Notes: generated by a model from the letters alone, not told the origin. Counted from the stretch's first letter, positions 1-8,303 are shown. The stretch: DNA of 64,000 nt from CAVSJJ01 sp963728395 (GCA_963728395.1 CAVSJJ010000001.1:186001-250000), one strand, 5' to 3'. Numbers and translations: made by a program.

Positions 1-1
1 C

Positions 2-616
2 CCCGGGGCCGAGACCGAGCGGCTCCTCCGGCGCCAGGACGTGCGGGCGGTCCTCGGGACCTCGCGGTGGACCGCGGCGGGCCTGCGCCTCGGGATGCTC
101 GGCGCCCTCCCCACGGCGCGGGAGGAGGAGCTGGTCGGTCACCTCGGCCCCGACGTCCTCGGCCCCGACTGGGACCCCGGGCGGGTCGCGGCGGCCATCG
201 CGGCATACCCGGGCACGATCGGTGAGGCGCTGCTCGACCAGCGAACCCTCGCCGGGGTCGGGACATTCTGGGCGAGCGAGGCGCTCTTCCTCGAGCGGCT
301 GCTGCCGTGGCTCCCGGCCGCAGAGCTGTCGAACGGGCAGGTCACGGCGCTGGTCGACCGGGTCCACCGACTCATCGACCTCGGGCGACGGCATGCCGTC
401 CAGTCGAGCACCGGCGTCCACCGGGCGGGGCACGAGGCCTACGTCCATGCCCGATCGGGTCGAGCGTGCCGCCGCTGCGGGGACACCGTGCGGGTCGCCG
501 CCATCGGCCGGGCACCCCGGGAGAGGGTCCTCTTCTCCTGCCCGACCTGTCAGGGCGGACTCGCGCCGAGCGACGATGGCAGGCCACAGCGCCCGCTCGG
601 CAGCGGGCGTCGGTAG
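2..616 (+). CDS. nei: Fpg/Nei-family DNA glycosylase (endonuclease VIII-like), 3' part
   Basis: Base-excision-repair glycosylase and AP lyase that removes oxidised bases. The gene enters from the left edge, so the catalytic N-terminal proline-glutamate region is missing; the GTG at 41 is internal because the frame is open and homologous-looking upstream of it. Visible parts are the helix-two-turn-helix region (GTIGEALLDQ followed by LAGVGTFWASEALF) and the C-terminal zinc finger, with CRRCG near the end and CPTC about 20 residues later. The tail after the finger is short and basic. Actinobacteria usually carry two Nei-like proteins, and the wording of the helical region fits the Nei2 type. 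It converges on the clgR-like gene with only 9 bases between the stop codons. Confidence 0.85.
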   Translation, partial: PGAETERLLRRQDVRAVLGTSRWTAAGLRLGMLGALPTAREEELVGHLGPDVLGPDWDPGRVAAAIAAYPGTIGEALLDQRTLAGVGTFWASEALFLERLLPWLPAAELSNGQVTALVDRVHRLIDLGRRHAVQSSTGVHRAGHEAYVHARSGRACRRCGDTVRVAAIGRAPRERVLFSCPTCQGGLAPSDDGRPQRPLGSGRR

Positions 617-625
617 GAGGCTGGC

Positions 626-925
626 TCAGGCCGCGGAGGCGGAGACCTCGCGCACGGCCGGGAGCGGCAGCGGAAGCGGCGCCGTCAGCACCTCGGTCTC
701 GGCGACCCGCTCCGAGACCGCCCCGAGGACGTGCGAGAGGGGGAGACCCAGTGCGGAGCACACGGAGAACAGCAGCTCGGACGAGGCCTCCTTGGTGCCC
801 CGCTCGATCTCGCTGAGGTAGCCCAGCGACACGGTGGCGGCCGCCGACACCTCGCGCAGGGTCTTGCCCTGGGCCTGCCGCTGCTCACGCAGGACGTCAC
901 CCAGCTCTCGACGCAGCAGGATCAT
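626..925 (-). CDS. clgR: ClgR-type XRE-family transcriptional regulator
   Basis: Small DNA-binding protein of 99 residues with an XRE helix-turn-helix (TLREVSAAATVSLGYLSEIE, roughly residues 22-41). In other actinobacteria ClgR activates clp protease genes and stress genes. The call rests on the close wording of the helix region, the length, and the position next to cinA, pgsA and ftsK, which is where mycobacteria carry clgR. I chose the ATG at 925 because AAGGAGG lies 7 bases before it; a longer reading from 961 lacks a ribosome binding site. The protein ends in SASAA. ClgR in other actinobacteria is itself a Clp substrate, so the terminal Ala-Ala may be a degradation tag (inference). clpX sits at the other end of the window. 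Confidence 0.8.
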   Translation of the reverse strand: MILLRRELGDVLREQRQAQGKTLREVSAAATVSLGYLSEIERGTKEASSELLFSVCSALGLPLSHVLGAVSERVAETEVLTAPLPLPLPAVREVSASAA

Positions 926-1048
926 GACGCCTCCTTCGCGCGACTCGCGTGCCGTGGTCATGTCCCACCGTACCTCCCCGCGCTCTCCGTGCGAGGGAAA
1001 TGCCCCGGATGAGCCATCCGGGCCTGCGGGCGGGTGGGCACCCCCAGA

Positions 1049-1558
1049 TCAACGCGCGGGAGGCGCCGGCTCTTCCCCGTCTCGGATCACCGCGAGGAGG
1101 AGGTCGAGCGCGGCCGCGACGGCGGCGGTCCGGATCGCCGCGCGGTCGCCGGTCAGCGCCAGCTCGCGGTGCTCGACGACGTGGCCGGCGACGACGGCCA
1201 CGTGCACGGTCCCCACGGGCTGCCCGTCGGCCGGCTCCGGCCCGGCCACCCCCGTCGTCGCGACACCGACGGCGGCCCCGAGCACGCGGCATACGCCGGC
1301 GGCCATCTGCCGAGCCACCTCGGCATGGACCGCCCCCTCTCGGGCGAGCAGTCCGGCGTCGACGCCGAGGACGGAGCTCTTGACGTCGGATGCGTAGGAG
1401 ACGACGCCGCCGCGGACCACGGCCGAGGCGCCGGGCACATCGGTGAGCGCGGCGGCGAGGAGACCTCCGGTCAACGACTCGGCCGTGGCGACGCTGCGCC
1501 CCTGGCCGCGCAACGCGGCGACGACCGCCGTCGCCGCGGCGGCCGGCCGGCCGGTCAT
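1049..1558 (-). CDS. cinA: CinA C-terminal-type nicotinamide-nucleotide amidohydrolase
   Basis: Stand-alone 169-residue CinA C-terminal domain (PncC type), the enzyme that deamidates NMN to nicotinate mononucleotide in pyridine-nucleotide salvage. Family signatures visible are TAESLTGGLL (about residues 25-34), SYASDVKSSVLGV and the TTGVAGPEPADGQPVGTV loop. The N-terminal molybdopterin-like domain of full-length CinA is absent, as is usual in actinobacteria. The start ATG overlaps the pgsA stop by four bases (ATGA), so translation is coupled. The window also shows 121 bases between this gene and clgR, which has its own ribosome binding site. Confidence 0.88.
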   Translation of the reverse strand: MTGRPAAAATAVVAALRGQGRSVATAESLTGGLLAAALTDVPGASAVVRGGVVSYASDVKSSVLGVDAGLLAREGAVHAEVARQMAAGVCRVLGAAVGVATTGVAGPEPADGQPVGTVHVAVVAGHVVEHRELALTGDRAAIRTAAVAAALDLLLAVIRDGEEPAPPAR

Positions 1559-2226
1559 CCGGCCGGGTCCGGGCGGTCCGGACCCCCCGGCCGGGCCCGC
1601 TTGGCCTCCCGCTTCATCCGGGCCCGCTCGCTCGTGCGCCGCAGGGTCAGCGCCTGGATGAGGTAGTCGACCCCGGTCAGGACGGTGAGGGCCACAGCGA
1701 CCCAGAACAGCGACCAGGCGAGTGCGCCCCACAGACCGGGCACCGGCATGGCCCAGCGAGGCATGACGAGGAAGCCGAGCGCCAGCGCCTGGACGAGGGT
1801 CTTGAGCTTGCCGCCCCGGCCCGCCGCCATGACGCCGTGCCGGATCACCCAGAACCGGACGGCGGTGATCCCCCACTCGCGGACGAGGACGAGGATCGTG
1901 GCCCACCAGGGGACCCCGGCGATCATCGACAGCCCGACGAGCGCCATCGACACGAGAGCCTTGTCGGCGATCGGGTCGCTCACCTTGCCGAAGTTCGTGA
2001 CGAGGCCTCGACTGCGGGCCAGGCTGCCGTCGACCCGGTCGGTCACCATCGCGACCGCGAAGGCGAGGAAGGCCCACCAGCGGTATGCCGGGTCCCCGCC
2101 CCCGTCGACGAGCAGCAGCACACCGAAGACCGGGACGAGGAGGACCCGCAGGACAGTGAGACCGTTCGCGATGTTCCACGCGCTGGGGGGCGCCGGAGCG
2201 TCCGTCGCGCTGTGCGGCTCGATCAC
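1555..2226 (-). CDS. pgsA: CDP-diacylglycerol-glycerol-3-phosphate 3-phosphatidyltransferase
   Basis: Integral membrane enzyme of 223 residues that makes phosphatidylglycerol phosphate, the first committed step to phosphatidylglycerol and cardiolipin. The CDP-alcohol phosphotransferase signature DGx2ARx8Gx3Dx3D is complete: DG, AR, G and the two aspartates lie between about residues 65 and 87 (starting DGSLAR and ending DPIAD). Several hydrophobic segments surround it and the C-terminus is strongly basic. It overlaps rimO upstream and cinA downstream by four bases each, giving a coupled rimO-pgsA-cinA operon. Paralogues for phosphatidylinositol phosphate synthesis share the motif; operon context favours pgsA. 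Confidence 0.88.
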   Translation of the reverse strand: MIEPHSATDAPAPPSAWNIANGLTVLRVLLVPVFGVLLLVDGGGDPAYRWWAFLAFAVAMVTDRVDGSLARSRGLVTNFGKVSDPIADKALVSMALVGLSMIAGVPWWATILVLVREWGITAVRFWVIRHGVMAAGRGGKLKTLVQALALGFLVMPRWAMPVPGLWGALAWSLFWVAVALTVLTGVDYLIQALTLRRTSERARMKREAKRARPGGPDRPDPAG

Positions 2227-3761
2227 GGGCCGCCCACCCCCTGCCGGGCCGGCGGAGGCTCGGCGGTCGGTGCGACGGACGGGGCGGCCACGAGGTCGAT
2301 GCCGACGGTGTCGAGCACGACGGCGTCGATGAGGTCACCCACCCGGGGCAGCGGCCGGCCCGCCGCCACGTCCCCGGGGAACCGGACCGTCGTCGTCCCG
2401 TCGTCGGGACCCTGGTGGCCCGCCCGCCCGCTCGCCTCACCGCTCGTCGGGTCGACCTCCTCGACGAGGACGCGCACTCGCTCGCCCACGCGCTCGTCGG
2501 CGCGTTGGGCGGTCAGCTCCTCGACGAGGTCACCGACCCGTGCGACGCGGGCCGCGATCTCGTCCTCGGACACCGTGCCGTCGAGGCGGGCGCCCTCGGT
2601 GCCGTCCTCGTCCGAGTAGCCGAACACGCCGACGACGTCGAGGCGGGCCTCGACGAGGAACCGCTCGAGCTCGGCGACATCGGCCTCGGTCTCCCCCGGG
2701 AAGCCGACGATGACGTTGCTGCGGACGCCTGCCTCGGGGACCCGCCGCCGCACCTCGCCCAGCAGGTCGAGGAACGCGTCGGTGCCGCCGAAGCGGCGCA
2801 TCCGGCGCAGCAGGCCCGGTGCGGCGTGCTGGAAGGAGAGGTCGAAGTAGGGCACGACGCCGGCGGTGGAGGTCATCGCCTGGACGAGCGAGGGGCGCAC
2901 CTCCGCGGGCTGGAGGTAGGAGACGCGCACCCGCTCGATCCCGTCGACCGCGGCCAGCTCGGGCAGCAGCGTCTCCATGAGCCGCAGATCCCCGAGGTCC
3001 TTGCCGTAGGACGTGGAGTTCTCCGAGACGAGGAACACCTCGCGCACGCCCTGCTCCGCAAGCCAGCGGGCCTCGGCCACGATGTCGCCGGGGCGGCGGG
3101 AGACGAAGGACCCGCGGAACAGCGGGATGGCGCAGAAGGCGCATCGTCGGTCGCAGCCGCTCGCGATCTTCAGCGGTGCCCAGGGTGCGTCGGCCAGCCG
3201 GGTGCGCACGACGGGGCCGGACGAGGGAGCGCCCGGGACCGGGACGGGTGCGGCCTGCGCGGCGGCGTCCTGGCCGGCGGACCAGCCGTGGCCGGGGGCG
3301 GCGAGCCCGGCGGCGGCCCGGTCGACGGGCGTGAGGGGAAGCAGGGTGCGCCGATCGGTCGGGGTGTGGGCCGCCGGCGGGTGACCGTCGAGGACGGACC
3401 GGAGGTGGTCGGACAGCGCGGCATAGGAGTCGAAGCCGAGCACCGCATCCGCCTCCGGCAGCTCCTCGGCGAGAGTGGCACCGTAGCGCTCCGCCAGGCA
3501 GCCGACGGCGACGACCGCCCGGGTCCGCCCGGCCTTCTTGAGGTCGGCCGCCTCGAGGACGGCGTCGATCGAGTCCTTCTTGGCCTGCTCGACGAAGCCG
3601 CACGTGTTGACGACGGCGACATCGGCCTCGCCCGGGTCGCCGACGAGCTCCCAGCCGGAGGCCTCGAGCCGCCCGGCGAGCTCCTCGGAGTCCACCTCGT
3701 TGCGCGCGCAACCCAGCGTCACGAGCGCCACGCGACGCACGTCCGAGGGGGTGGGGGCCAT
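2223..3761 (-). CDS. rimO: Ribosomal protein S12 methylthiotransferase RimO
   Basis: Radical-SAM enzyme that adds a methylthio group to an aspartate of ribosomal protein S12. The N-terminal UPF0004 domain has its cluster cysteines in TLGCARNEVDS, VVNTCGFV and VAVGCLAERYG; the radical-SAM cysteines are in SGCDRRCAFCAIP; a TRAM-like domain closes the protein (512 residues). An Ala/Pro-rich insert of about 60 residues lies between the two halves, which I associate with actinobacterial RimO. I chose the ATG at 3761 because a TAGAGT -10 box ends 7 bases before it, predicting a leaderless mRNA; an in-frame ATG at 3782 would lie upstream of that box. First gene of the rimO-pgsA-cinA operon, divergent from the MauE-like gene. 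Confidence 0.92.
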   Translation of the reverse strand: MAPTPSDVRRVALVTLGCARNEVDSEELAGRLEASGWELVGDPGEADVAVVNTCGFVEQAKKDSIDAVLEAADLKKAGRTRAVVAVGCLAERYGATLAEELPEADAVLGFDSYAALSDHLRSVLDGHPPAAHTPTDRRTLLPLTPVDRAAAGLAAPGHGWSAGQDAAAQAAPVPVPGAPSSGPVVRTRLADAPWAPLKIASGCDRRCAFCAIPLFRGSFVSRRPGDIVAEARWLAEQGVREVFLVSENSTSYGKDLGDLRLMETLLPELAAVDGIERVRVSYLQPAEVRPSLVQAMTSTAGVVPYFDLSFQHAAPGLLRRMRRFGGTDAFLDLLGEVRRRVPEAGVRSNVIVGFPGETEADVAELERFLVEARLDVVGVFGYSDEDGTEGARLDGTVSEDEIAARVARVGDLVEELTAQRADERVGERVRVLVEEVDPTSGEASGRAGHQGPDDGTTTVRFPGDVAAGRPLPRVGDLIDAVVLDTVGIDLVAAPSVAPTAEPPPARQGVGGP

Positions 3762-3768
3762 GCGGGAC

Positions 3769-3774
3769 ACTCTA
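3769..3774 (-). promoter_or_regulatory. Leaderless -10 box of rimO
   Basis: TAGAGT on the minus strand, 7 bases before the rimO ATG. The distance places the transcription start at or next to the start codon. No convincing -35 hexamer is visible. Confidence 0.55.
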
Positions 3775-3866
3775 GTTCGCATGGCGCCCGGGCCCCGACC
3801 AGCCTGGCGGCGTGACCCGGACCGGTGGTGTGCCGATCCGGTGACCCCACGCGAGCGGCCGCCGCC

Positions 3867-3872
3867 TATGCT
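3867..3872 (+). promoter_or_regulatory. Leaderless -10 box of the MauE-thioredoxin gene
   Basis: TATGCT, 7 bases before the GTG at 3880. The ATG inside this hexamer (3868) is in frame and would normally be taken as the start, but the spacing matches that of the other leaderless genes in this window, so I read it as promoter. Confidence 0.5.
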
Positions 3873-3879
3873 GGCCGCC

Positions 3880-4839
3880 GTGGGGTCAGCGCCGTTCGTC
3901 GTGCCGACGCTCCTGCTCGCGGCGGTTCTGCTCGTCAGCGCCCTGGCGAAGCTCGGCGACACAGACGCCACGGCCGACGCCATCGTCTCGCTCCGGCTCC
4001 CGCGCGCGCTCGTGACGATGCGGGTGCCCCGCATCCTGCCGTGGCTGGAGCTCCTCCTCGCCGCGGGTCTCCTCCTCGGCCCCCGGCCGGGCTATGCCGC
4101 GGCCGCCGCGGCCGCGCTCGCCCTCGTCGCGGCCTACCTGGTCGTCCTCGCGCGGGCGCTGACCTTTGCCGAGCCGGTGTCCTGCGCCTGCTTCGGGCGC
4201 CTCACGCTCGGCGAGATCACCCGGCTGACCGTCGTGCGCAACGCCGTCCTCGTCCTGCTCGCGGCCGCGGCGCTCGTCGACGCCCTGAGGCACGGCTCGG
4301 TCCTCGCCCGGCTCGGCGACCTCGACGGCACGGGCGGGACCTGGGTCGGCATGGCGGCGCTGTCCGCCTCCGTCACCGCGCTCGTCCTGCACGCAGGCCG
4401 CGCCGAGCCGCGAGGCGGGGCCTCCTCGCTCGCTCCTGCGATGACGCGTCCGGCCCCGATCGTCGGCACCGTCGTCACCCGCGCGGGTGAGCGGGTGACG
4501 CTCGGTGGGCTCGCCGAGTCCGCGCCCCGGCTCCTCGTCTTCCTCTCGCTCACCTGTGGGTCGTGCCTGCGCGTCCTCGACCGTCTGCCCGGATTCGTGG
4601 CCGACACGCCGTGGATCGCCACCCACGCGGTCCTCGCCTCGGACGCGGCGGCCAGGCAGGTGCCCGAGACGCTCGAGCCGCTCGTCGACCCCCACGGTGC
4701 GCTTCGGGCCGCGCTCGGCGTGCGGAGCCCATGCGCGGTCCTCCTCGACGGCGACGCCCGACCGGCCGACGGCCCGGCCGTCGGCTTCGACGAGGTGACC
4801 GCCCTGCTCGCCCGGCTGCGCGCCGGGGCCGGAGGCTAG
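3880..4839 (+). CDS. MauE/DoxX-like membrane domain fused to a thioredoxin-like domain
   Basis: Predicted redox membrane protein of 319 residues. The first half has four or five hydrophobic helices and the short motif SCACFG, typical of the MauE branch of the DoxX-like family, which helps disulfide chemistry in methylamine dehydrogenase maturation. The second half has a thioredoxin-like fold with LTCGSC, whose CxxC is the expected redox pair. The fusion suggests a one-polypeptide system moving electrons across the membrane to or from extracytoplasmic thiols; substrate unknown. Start: GTG at 3880 because of the -10 box 7 bases upstream; ATG at 3868 is the alternative. Divergent from rimO and overlapping the end of ftsK by four bases, tail to tail. 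Confidence 0.72.
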   Translation: MGSAPFVVPTLLLAAVLLVSALAKLGDTDATADAIVSLRLPRALVTMRVPRILPWLELLLAAGLLLGPRPGYAAAAAAALALVAAYLVVLARALTFAEPVSCACFGRLTLGEITRLTVVRNAVLVLLAAAALVDALRHGSVLARLGDLDGTGGTWVGMAALSASVTALVLHAGRAEPRGGASSLAPAMTRPAPIVGTVVTRAGERVTLGGLAESAPRLLVFLSLTCGSCLRVLDRLPGFVADTPWIATHAVLASDAAARQVPETLEPLVDPHGALRAALGVRSPCAVLLDGDARPADGPAVGFDEVTALLARLRAGAGG

Positions 4840-7529
4840 CCTCGCCCGGTCAGCTCCCAGGCGTCCTCGGACGGTCCCTGCTCGTCCCACTCCTCCGGGT
4901 CGTTCCACGTGTCCACGCTCTCGCCCTCGACGATGCCACCGATGACGGCGACGTCCTCGGTGCGGTCGACCGATTCGTCGGTGACGGCCCCGGAGGCGGC
5001 GCCCGCCTCGGCGGGCTGGGGAACGTCCTCGCCGCGCATGAGGGCCAGTGTCGTCGGCAGGTCGTCGGGCTTGACGAGGACGTCGCGCGCCTTGGAGCCC
5101 TCGGAGGGGCCGACGACGCCGCGCGACTCGAGCAGGTCCATGAGCCGTCCCGCCTTGGCGAAGCCGACCCGCAGCTTGCGCTGGAGCATCGACGTCGACC
5201 CGAACTGGGTGGTCACAACGAGCTCGGCGGCCTGGAGGAGCAGGTCGAGGTCGTCGCCGATGTCGGCGTCCACCTGCTTCTTCGCCGCGGCGACGACGAC
5301 GTCCTCGCGGTAGCGCGGGGTGAGCTGCTCCTTGACGTGGGCGACGACCGCGTGGACCTCGGACTCGGTGACCCACGCGCCCTGGACCCGCATCGGCTTG
5401 CTCGCACCCATCGGGAGGAACAGGGCGTCGCCCTGGCCGATGAGCTTCTCCGCCCCCGGCTGGTCGAGGACGACCCGGCTGTCGGCGAGCGAGCTCGTCG
5501 CAAAGGCGAGCCGGGACGGCACGTTGGCCTTGATGAGGCCGGTGACGACGTCGACGCTCGGCCGCTGCGTCGCGAGGACGAGGTGGATGCCGGCGGCCCG
5601 GGCCAGCTGGGTGATCCGGACGATCGACTCCTCGACGTCGCGCGGGGCGACCATCATGAGGTCGGCGAGCTCGTCGACGACGACGAGCAGGTAGGGGTAG
5701 GCGGAGATGACCCGTTCCGAGCCCGGCAGCGGCGTGACCGTGCCGGCCTTGGCCGCCCGGTTGAAGTCGTCGATGTGTTTGAAACCGAAGGTCGCGAGGT
5801 CGTCGTAGCGCGCGTCCATCTCGCGCACGACCCACTGGAGGGCCTCGGCGGCCTTCTTCGGGCTGGTGATGATCGGCGTGATGAGGTGCGGGATCCCCTC
5901 GTAGCCCGTCAGCTCGACCCGCTTGGGATCGACGAGCACGAGGCGCACCTCGTCCGGGGTCGAGCGCATGAGGATCGAGGTGATCATCGAGTTGACGAAC
6001 GAGGACTTGCCCGAGCCGGTGGCACCGGCGACGAGCAGGTGCGGCATCTTCGCGAGATTGGCGATGACGTAGCCGCCCTCGACGTCCTTGCCGACGCCCA
6101 TGACCATGGGGTGGTCGGTCCCCCGGGCGATCTGGCTGCGCAGGACGTCGCCGAGGCTGACCTTCTCGCGGTCGGCGTTGGGGATCTCGATGCCGATGGC
6201 GGACTTGCCGGGGATCGGGCTGAGGATGCGCACGTCGGCCGAGGCGACGGCATACGCGATGTTCTTCGACAGGGCCGTGACGCGCTCGACCTTGATCCCG
6301 GGGCCGAGCTCGACCTCGTAGCGGGTCACGGTCGGCCCACGGGTGAAGCCGGTGACCTGCGCGTCGATGTCGAACTGGTCGAGGACCGTCGTCAGCGCCT
6401 CGACGACCCCGTCGTTGACGGCGCTGCGGGCCTTGTGCGGCGACCCCGGCTCGAGCAGGGCCGCGTCCGGAAGGGTGTAGGTGACATCGCCGGCCAGCGA
6501 CAGCTGCTCGACGCGCTGCGGGAGGGGCGAGGTCGGCGGTGCCTCCAGAGGTGCCTTCGCAACCGTCGCGGCGCCCACGGGCGGCTGGTCGCCGGGCGTC
6601 GGCGCCTGCGCCCCGGGGGCGAGGACGCCCGGGCCGGTGGGCCGCTTCTGCCCGGGTCGCAGCCGCTTGCCCGTCGCGGGATCGGTCACGGCCGCCTGAT
6701 CGAAGGCCTCGTCGCCGACCCGCGGGCCCTCGGGCTCGGGCCTGCGACGGCGACCGGCCGACCTGCCGGACGAGGAGGCGGCGCCCTCGGGCTCGGCCTC
6801 CGGCGTGCGATGGTGCGCGAGGTCGAGGAGCCGCTCGACCCGGGCGGGGATCTCCCGGACCGGGGTCGCCGTGAGCACGAGCAGCCCGTAGGCCCCGAGC
6901 AGGACGAGAAGGGGGATGGCGCCGTAGACGGACACGGCGGCCACGAGCGGACTCGAGGCGAGGAAGCCGATGATGCCGCCGGCCGCGCGCATCGGGATCG
7001 CGCCGCCCGGGGGCTCCGGGACCCCCGCCGAGATATGGGCGAGGCCGGTCGACGCGAAGGTGAGGGCGAGACCGCCGACGACGAGCCGGGAGCTGGCGGC
7101 GTCGTCCTGCGGCACCCGGAGCATCCGGATGCCGAGCGCGAGAAGGGCGAGCGGGAGCGCGTAGCCGACCCGGCCGAGCGTCCCCGCGACGACCGCGTGG
7201 ACGAGGGTGCCGAACCAGCCGGTCATCCCCCACCATTCCCGGGCGGCGACCGCGACCGCGAGGGCGACGAGGAGGAGGCCGACGCCGTCGCGGCGGTGCT
7301 CCGGCTCGAGGTCACGACCGGTGGAGCCGACCTTGCGGACGACGCTCCCTGTCGCGTGGGCGAGGCCCATCCACGTCGTCCGGACGGCCCGCAGCGGCAG
7401 CGGGAGGCCACCCGCGGCCGTGCGTCCGCGCGGGGCGGCGCCCCGGACCGGGCCCCGCCGGTTCGCGGGCCGGGTGGAGCGCGACGTGGACCGCCGCGTG
7501 CGGGACGTGCTGGACGTACGGGTCGCCAT
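4836..7529 (-). CDS. ftsK: DNA translocase FtsK/SpoIIIE
   Basis: Septal DNA pump that clears and aligns the chromosome termini at division. The 897-residue protein shows an N-terminal basic, Ser/Arg/Thr-rich stretch, several membrane helices (about residues 75-230), a linker rich in Pro and Arg, then the RecA-like motor with Walker A GATGSGKSS near residue 505 and Walker B-like LLVVVDELADLM, and a C-terminal gamma winged-helix domain (SMLQRKLRVGFAKAGRLMD). A further acidic tail of about 70 residues follows. The ATG at 7529 lies 7 bases after a TAGCGT box and has no ribosome binding site, so the mRNA is probably leaderless. The gamma domain would read polar KOPS-type repeats, which the window-wide 8-mer does not resemble because it is not strand-biased. 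Confidence 0.95.
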   Translation of the reverse strand: MATRTSSTSRTRRSTSRSTRPANRRGPVRGAAPRGRTAAGGLPLPLRAVRTTWMGLAHATGSVVRKVGSTGRDLEPEHRRDGVGLLLVALAVAVAAREWWGMTGWFGTLVHAVVAGTLGRVGYALPLALLALGIRMLRVPQDDAASSRLVVGGLALTFASTGLAHISAGVPEPPGGAIPMRAAGGIIGFLASSPLVAAVSVYGAIPLLVLLGAYGLLVLTATPVREIPARVERLLDLAHHRTPEAEPEGAASSSGRSAGRRRRPEPEGPRVGDEAFDQAAVTDPATGKRLRPGQKRPTGPGVLAPGAQAPTPGDQPPVGAATVAKAPLEAPPTSPLPQRVEQLSLAGDVTYTLPDAALLEPGSPHKARSAVNDGVVEALTTVLDQFDIDAQVTGFTRGPTVTRYEVELGPGIKVERVTALSKNIAYAVASADVRILSPIPGKSAIGIEIPNADREKVSLGDVLRSQIARGTDHPMVMGVGKDVEGGYVIANLAKMPHLLVAGATGSGKSSFVNSMITSILMRSTPDEVRLVLVDPKRVELTGYEGIPHLITPIITSPKKAAEALQWVVREMDARYDDLATFGFKHIDDFNRAAKAGTVTPLPGSERVISAYPYLLVVVDELADLMMVAPRDVEESIVRITQLARAAGIHLVLATQRPSVDVVTGLIKANVPSRLAFATSSLADSRVVLDQPGAEKLIGQGDALFLPMGASKPMRVQGAWVTESEVHAVVAHVKEQLTPRYREDVVVAAAKKQVDADIGDDLDLLLQAAELVVTTQFGSTSMLQRKLRVGFAKAGRLMDLLESRGVVGPSEGSKARDVLVKPDDLPTTLALMRGEDVPQPAEAGAASGAVTDESVDRTEDVAVIGGIVEGESVDTWNDPEEWDEQGPSEDAWELTGRG

Positions 7530-7536
7530 GGTCCCG

Positions 7537-7542
7537 ACGCTA
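7537..7542 (-). promoter_or_regulatory. Leaderless -10 box of ftsK
   Basis: TAGCGT on the minus strand, 7 bases before the ATG of ftsK; no Shine-Dalgarno sequence is present between them. Confidence 0.5.
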
Positions 7543-7618
7543 CGCGAAAGTCACGGGAGAAACACGTGTCACACGCGCACCAGGCGGGGCCAGCCCCGAG
7601 GTCCGGGCCGCGCCATGG

Positions 7619-7663
7619 TGAAGGGGAACACTTCATCCAAGGGAAATGAAGGTATCATCTTCA
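7619..7663 (+). promoter_or_regulatory. Tandem operator TGAAG-N7-CTTCA (two copies) over the SatD promoter
   Basis: Two perfect dyads with the same arms and the same 7-base spacer: 7619-7635 and 7647-7663, centres 28 bases apart. The second encloses the presumed -10 box TATCAT (7653-7658) and ends one base before the ATG at 7665. The first covers the -35 position. A dimer bound to either would block RNA polymerase. The C-terminal helix-turn-helix of the SatD-family protein makes autorepression plausible. Confidence 0.7.
7653..7658 (+). promoter_or_regulatory. Leaderless -10 box of the SatD-family gene
   Basis: TATCAT, 6 bases before the ATG at 7665. It is the spacer of the second operator dyad. 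The hexamer ACTTCA at 7630-7635 is 17 bases upstream at the -35 position but is a poor match. Confidence 0.55.
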
Positions 7664-7664
7664 T

Positions 7665-8303
7665 ATGCCCGGGCACCCCACCTCCGTCGCCGTCGTCATC
7701 GGGGACCTCGTCGGCTCCCGCGGCGCGGCCGACCGACGCGCCCTTCATGAGACCCTCGTCGCCGCCCTCGACCGGGTCTCGACCGAGACCGCGCCGGTCG
7801 ACCCGTTCGCCGTCAGCGCCGGCGACGAGTTCCAGGCGGCCTTCGCCCGGCTCGGCGCCGCCCTCGACGCCGTCCTGCGGCTCCGGGTGGCCCTCCTCCC
7901 GGACGTCGACACCCGGTTCGGCATCGGCTGGGGCGAGGTGACCCGGCTCGACGAGCACACCCAGGACGGCCCGGCCTGGTGGGCCGCCCGGGAGGCAGTC
8001 GAGTGGGTCCACGAGGCGGAGGACCGCCCCGGCACCCGGCACGCGCGGACGGCCTACCGCAGCGATGACCCGCACGCCCCGCTCCCCGCCGCGGTCAACG
8101 CCGCCCTCCTGTGTCGGGACCATCTGATGGGATCGTGGGACGAGCGCTCCCATCGAATCCTGAGAGGTCTCATGTCCGGACACACCCAGGCCGAGGTGGC
8201 CGCCGCCGAGGGCGTCTCCGCGTCGGCGGTGTCCCAACGGGTCCGCGGCGACGGCATCGGTGTCGTACTCACCGCGGCGGGCTGGCTCGCGGAGCTGCCA
8301 TGA
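7665..8303 (+). CDS. SatD-family protein with C-terminal helix-turn-helix
   Basis: Protein of 212 residues. The N-terminal part (SVAVVIGDLVGSR, then AVSAGDEFQAAF and FGIGWGEV) matches the SatD family, first named from an acid-tolerance locus of Streptococcus mutans; the biochemical role is unknown. The nucleotide-cyclase-like arrangement of short strands and acidic residues (GDLVGSR, SAGDEFQ) is suggestive but untested. The last 50 residues (HTQAEVAAAEGVSASAVSQRV) form a sigma-region-4 or LuxR-like helix-turn-helix. It is translationally coupled by ATGA overlap to a membrane protein, a pairing I know from other SatD genes. Probably leaderless and controlled by the double dyad immediately upstream. 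Confidence 0.72.
   Translation: MPGHPTSVAVVIGDLVGSRGAADRRALHETLVAALDRVSTETAPVDPFAVSAGDEFQAAFARLGAALDAVLRLRVALLPDVDTRFGIGWGEVTRLDEHTQDGPAWWAAREAVEWVHEAEDRPGTRHARTAYRSDDPHAPLPAAVNAALLCRDHLMGSWDERSHRILRGLMSGHTQAEVAAAEGVSASAVSQRVRGDGIGVVLTAAGWLAELP

Noticed and set aside
1559..2440. Long N-terminal extension of cinA
   Set aside because: The extended frame runs through pgsA and is Arg/Pro/Gly-rich; the ATG at 1558 gives the family start and overlaps the pgsA stop.
4563..7649. Open frame of 1028 codons on the plus strand opposite ftsK
   Set aside because: Its product is a low-information Arg/Gly/Asp/Val mixture mirroring ftsK codons. Long antisense frames are expected at this G+C content; the same holds for the long frames opposite ileS (48075-51593) and the alpha-galactosidase (36042-38576).
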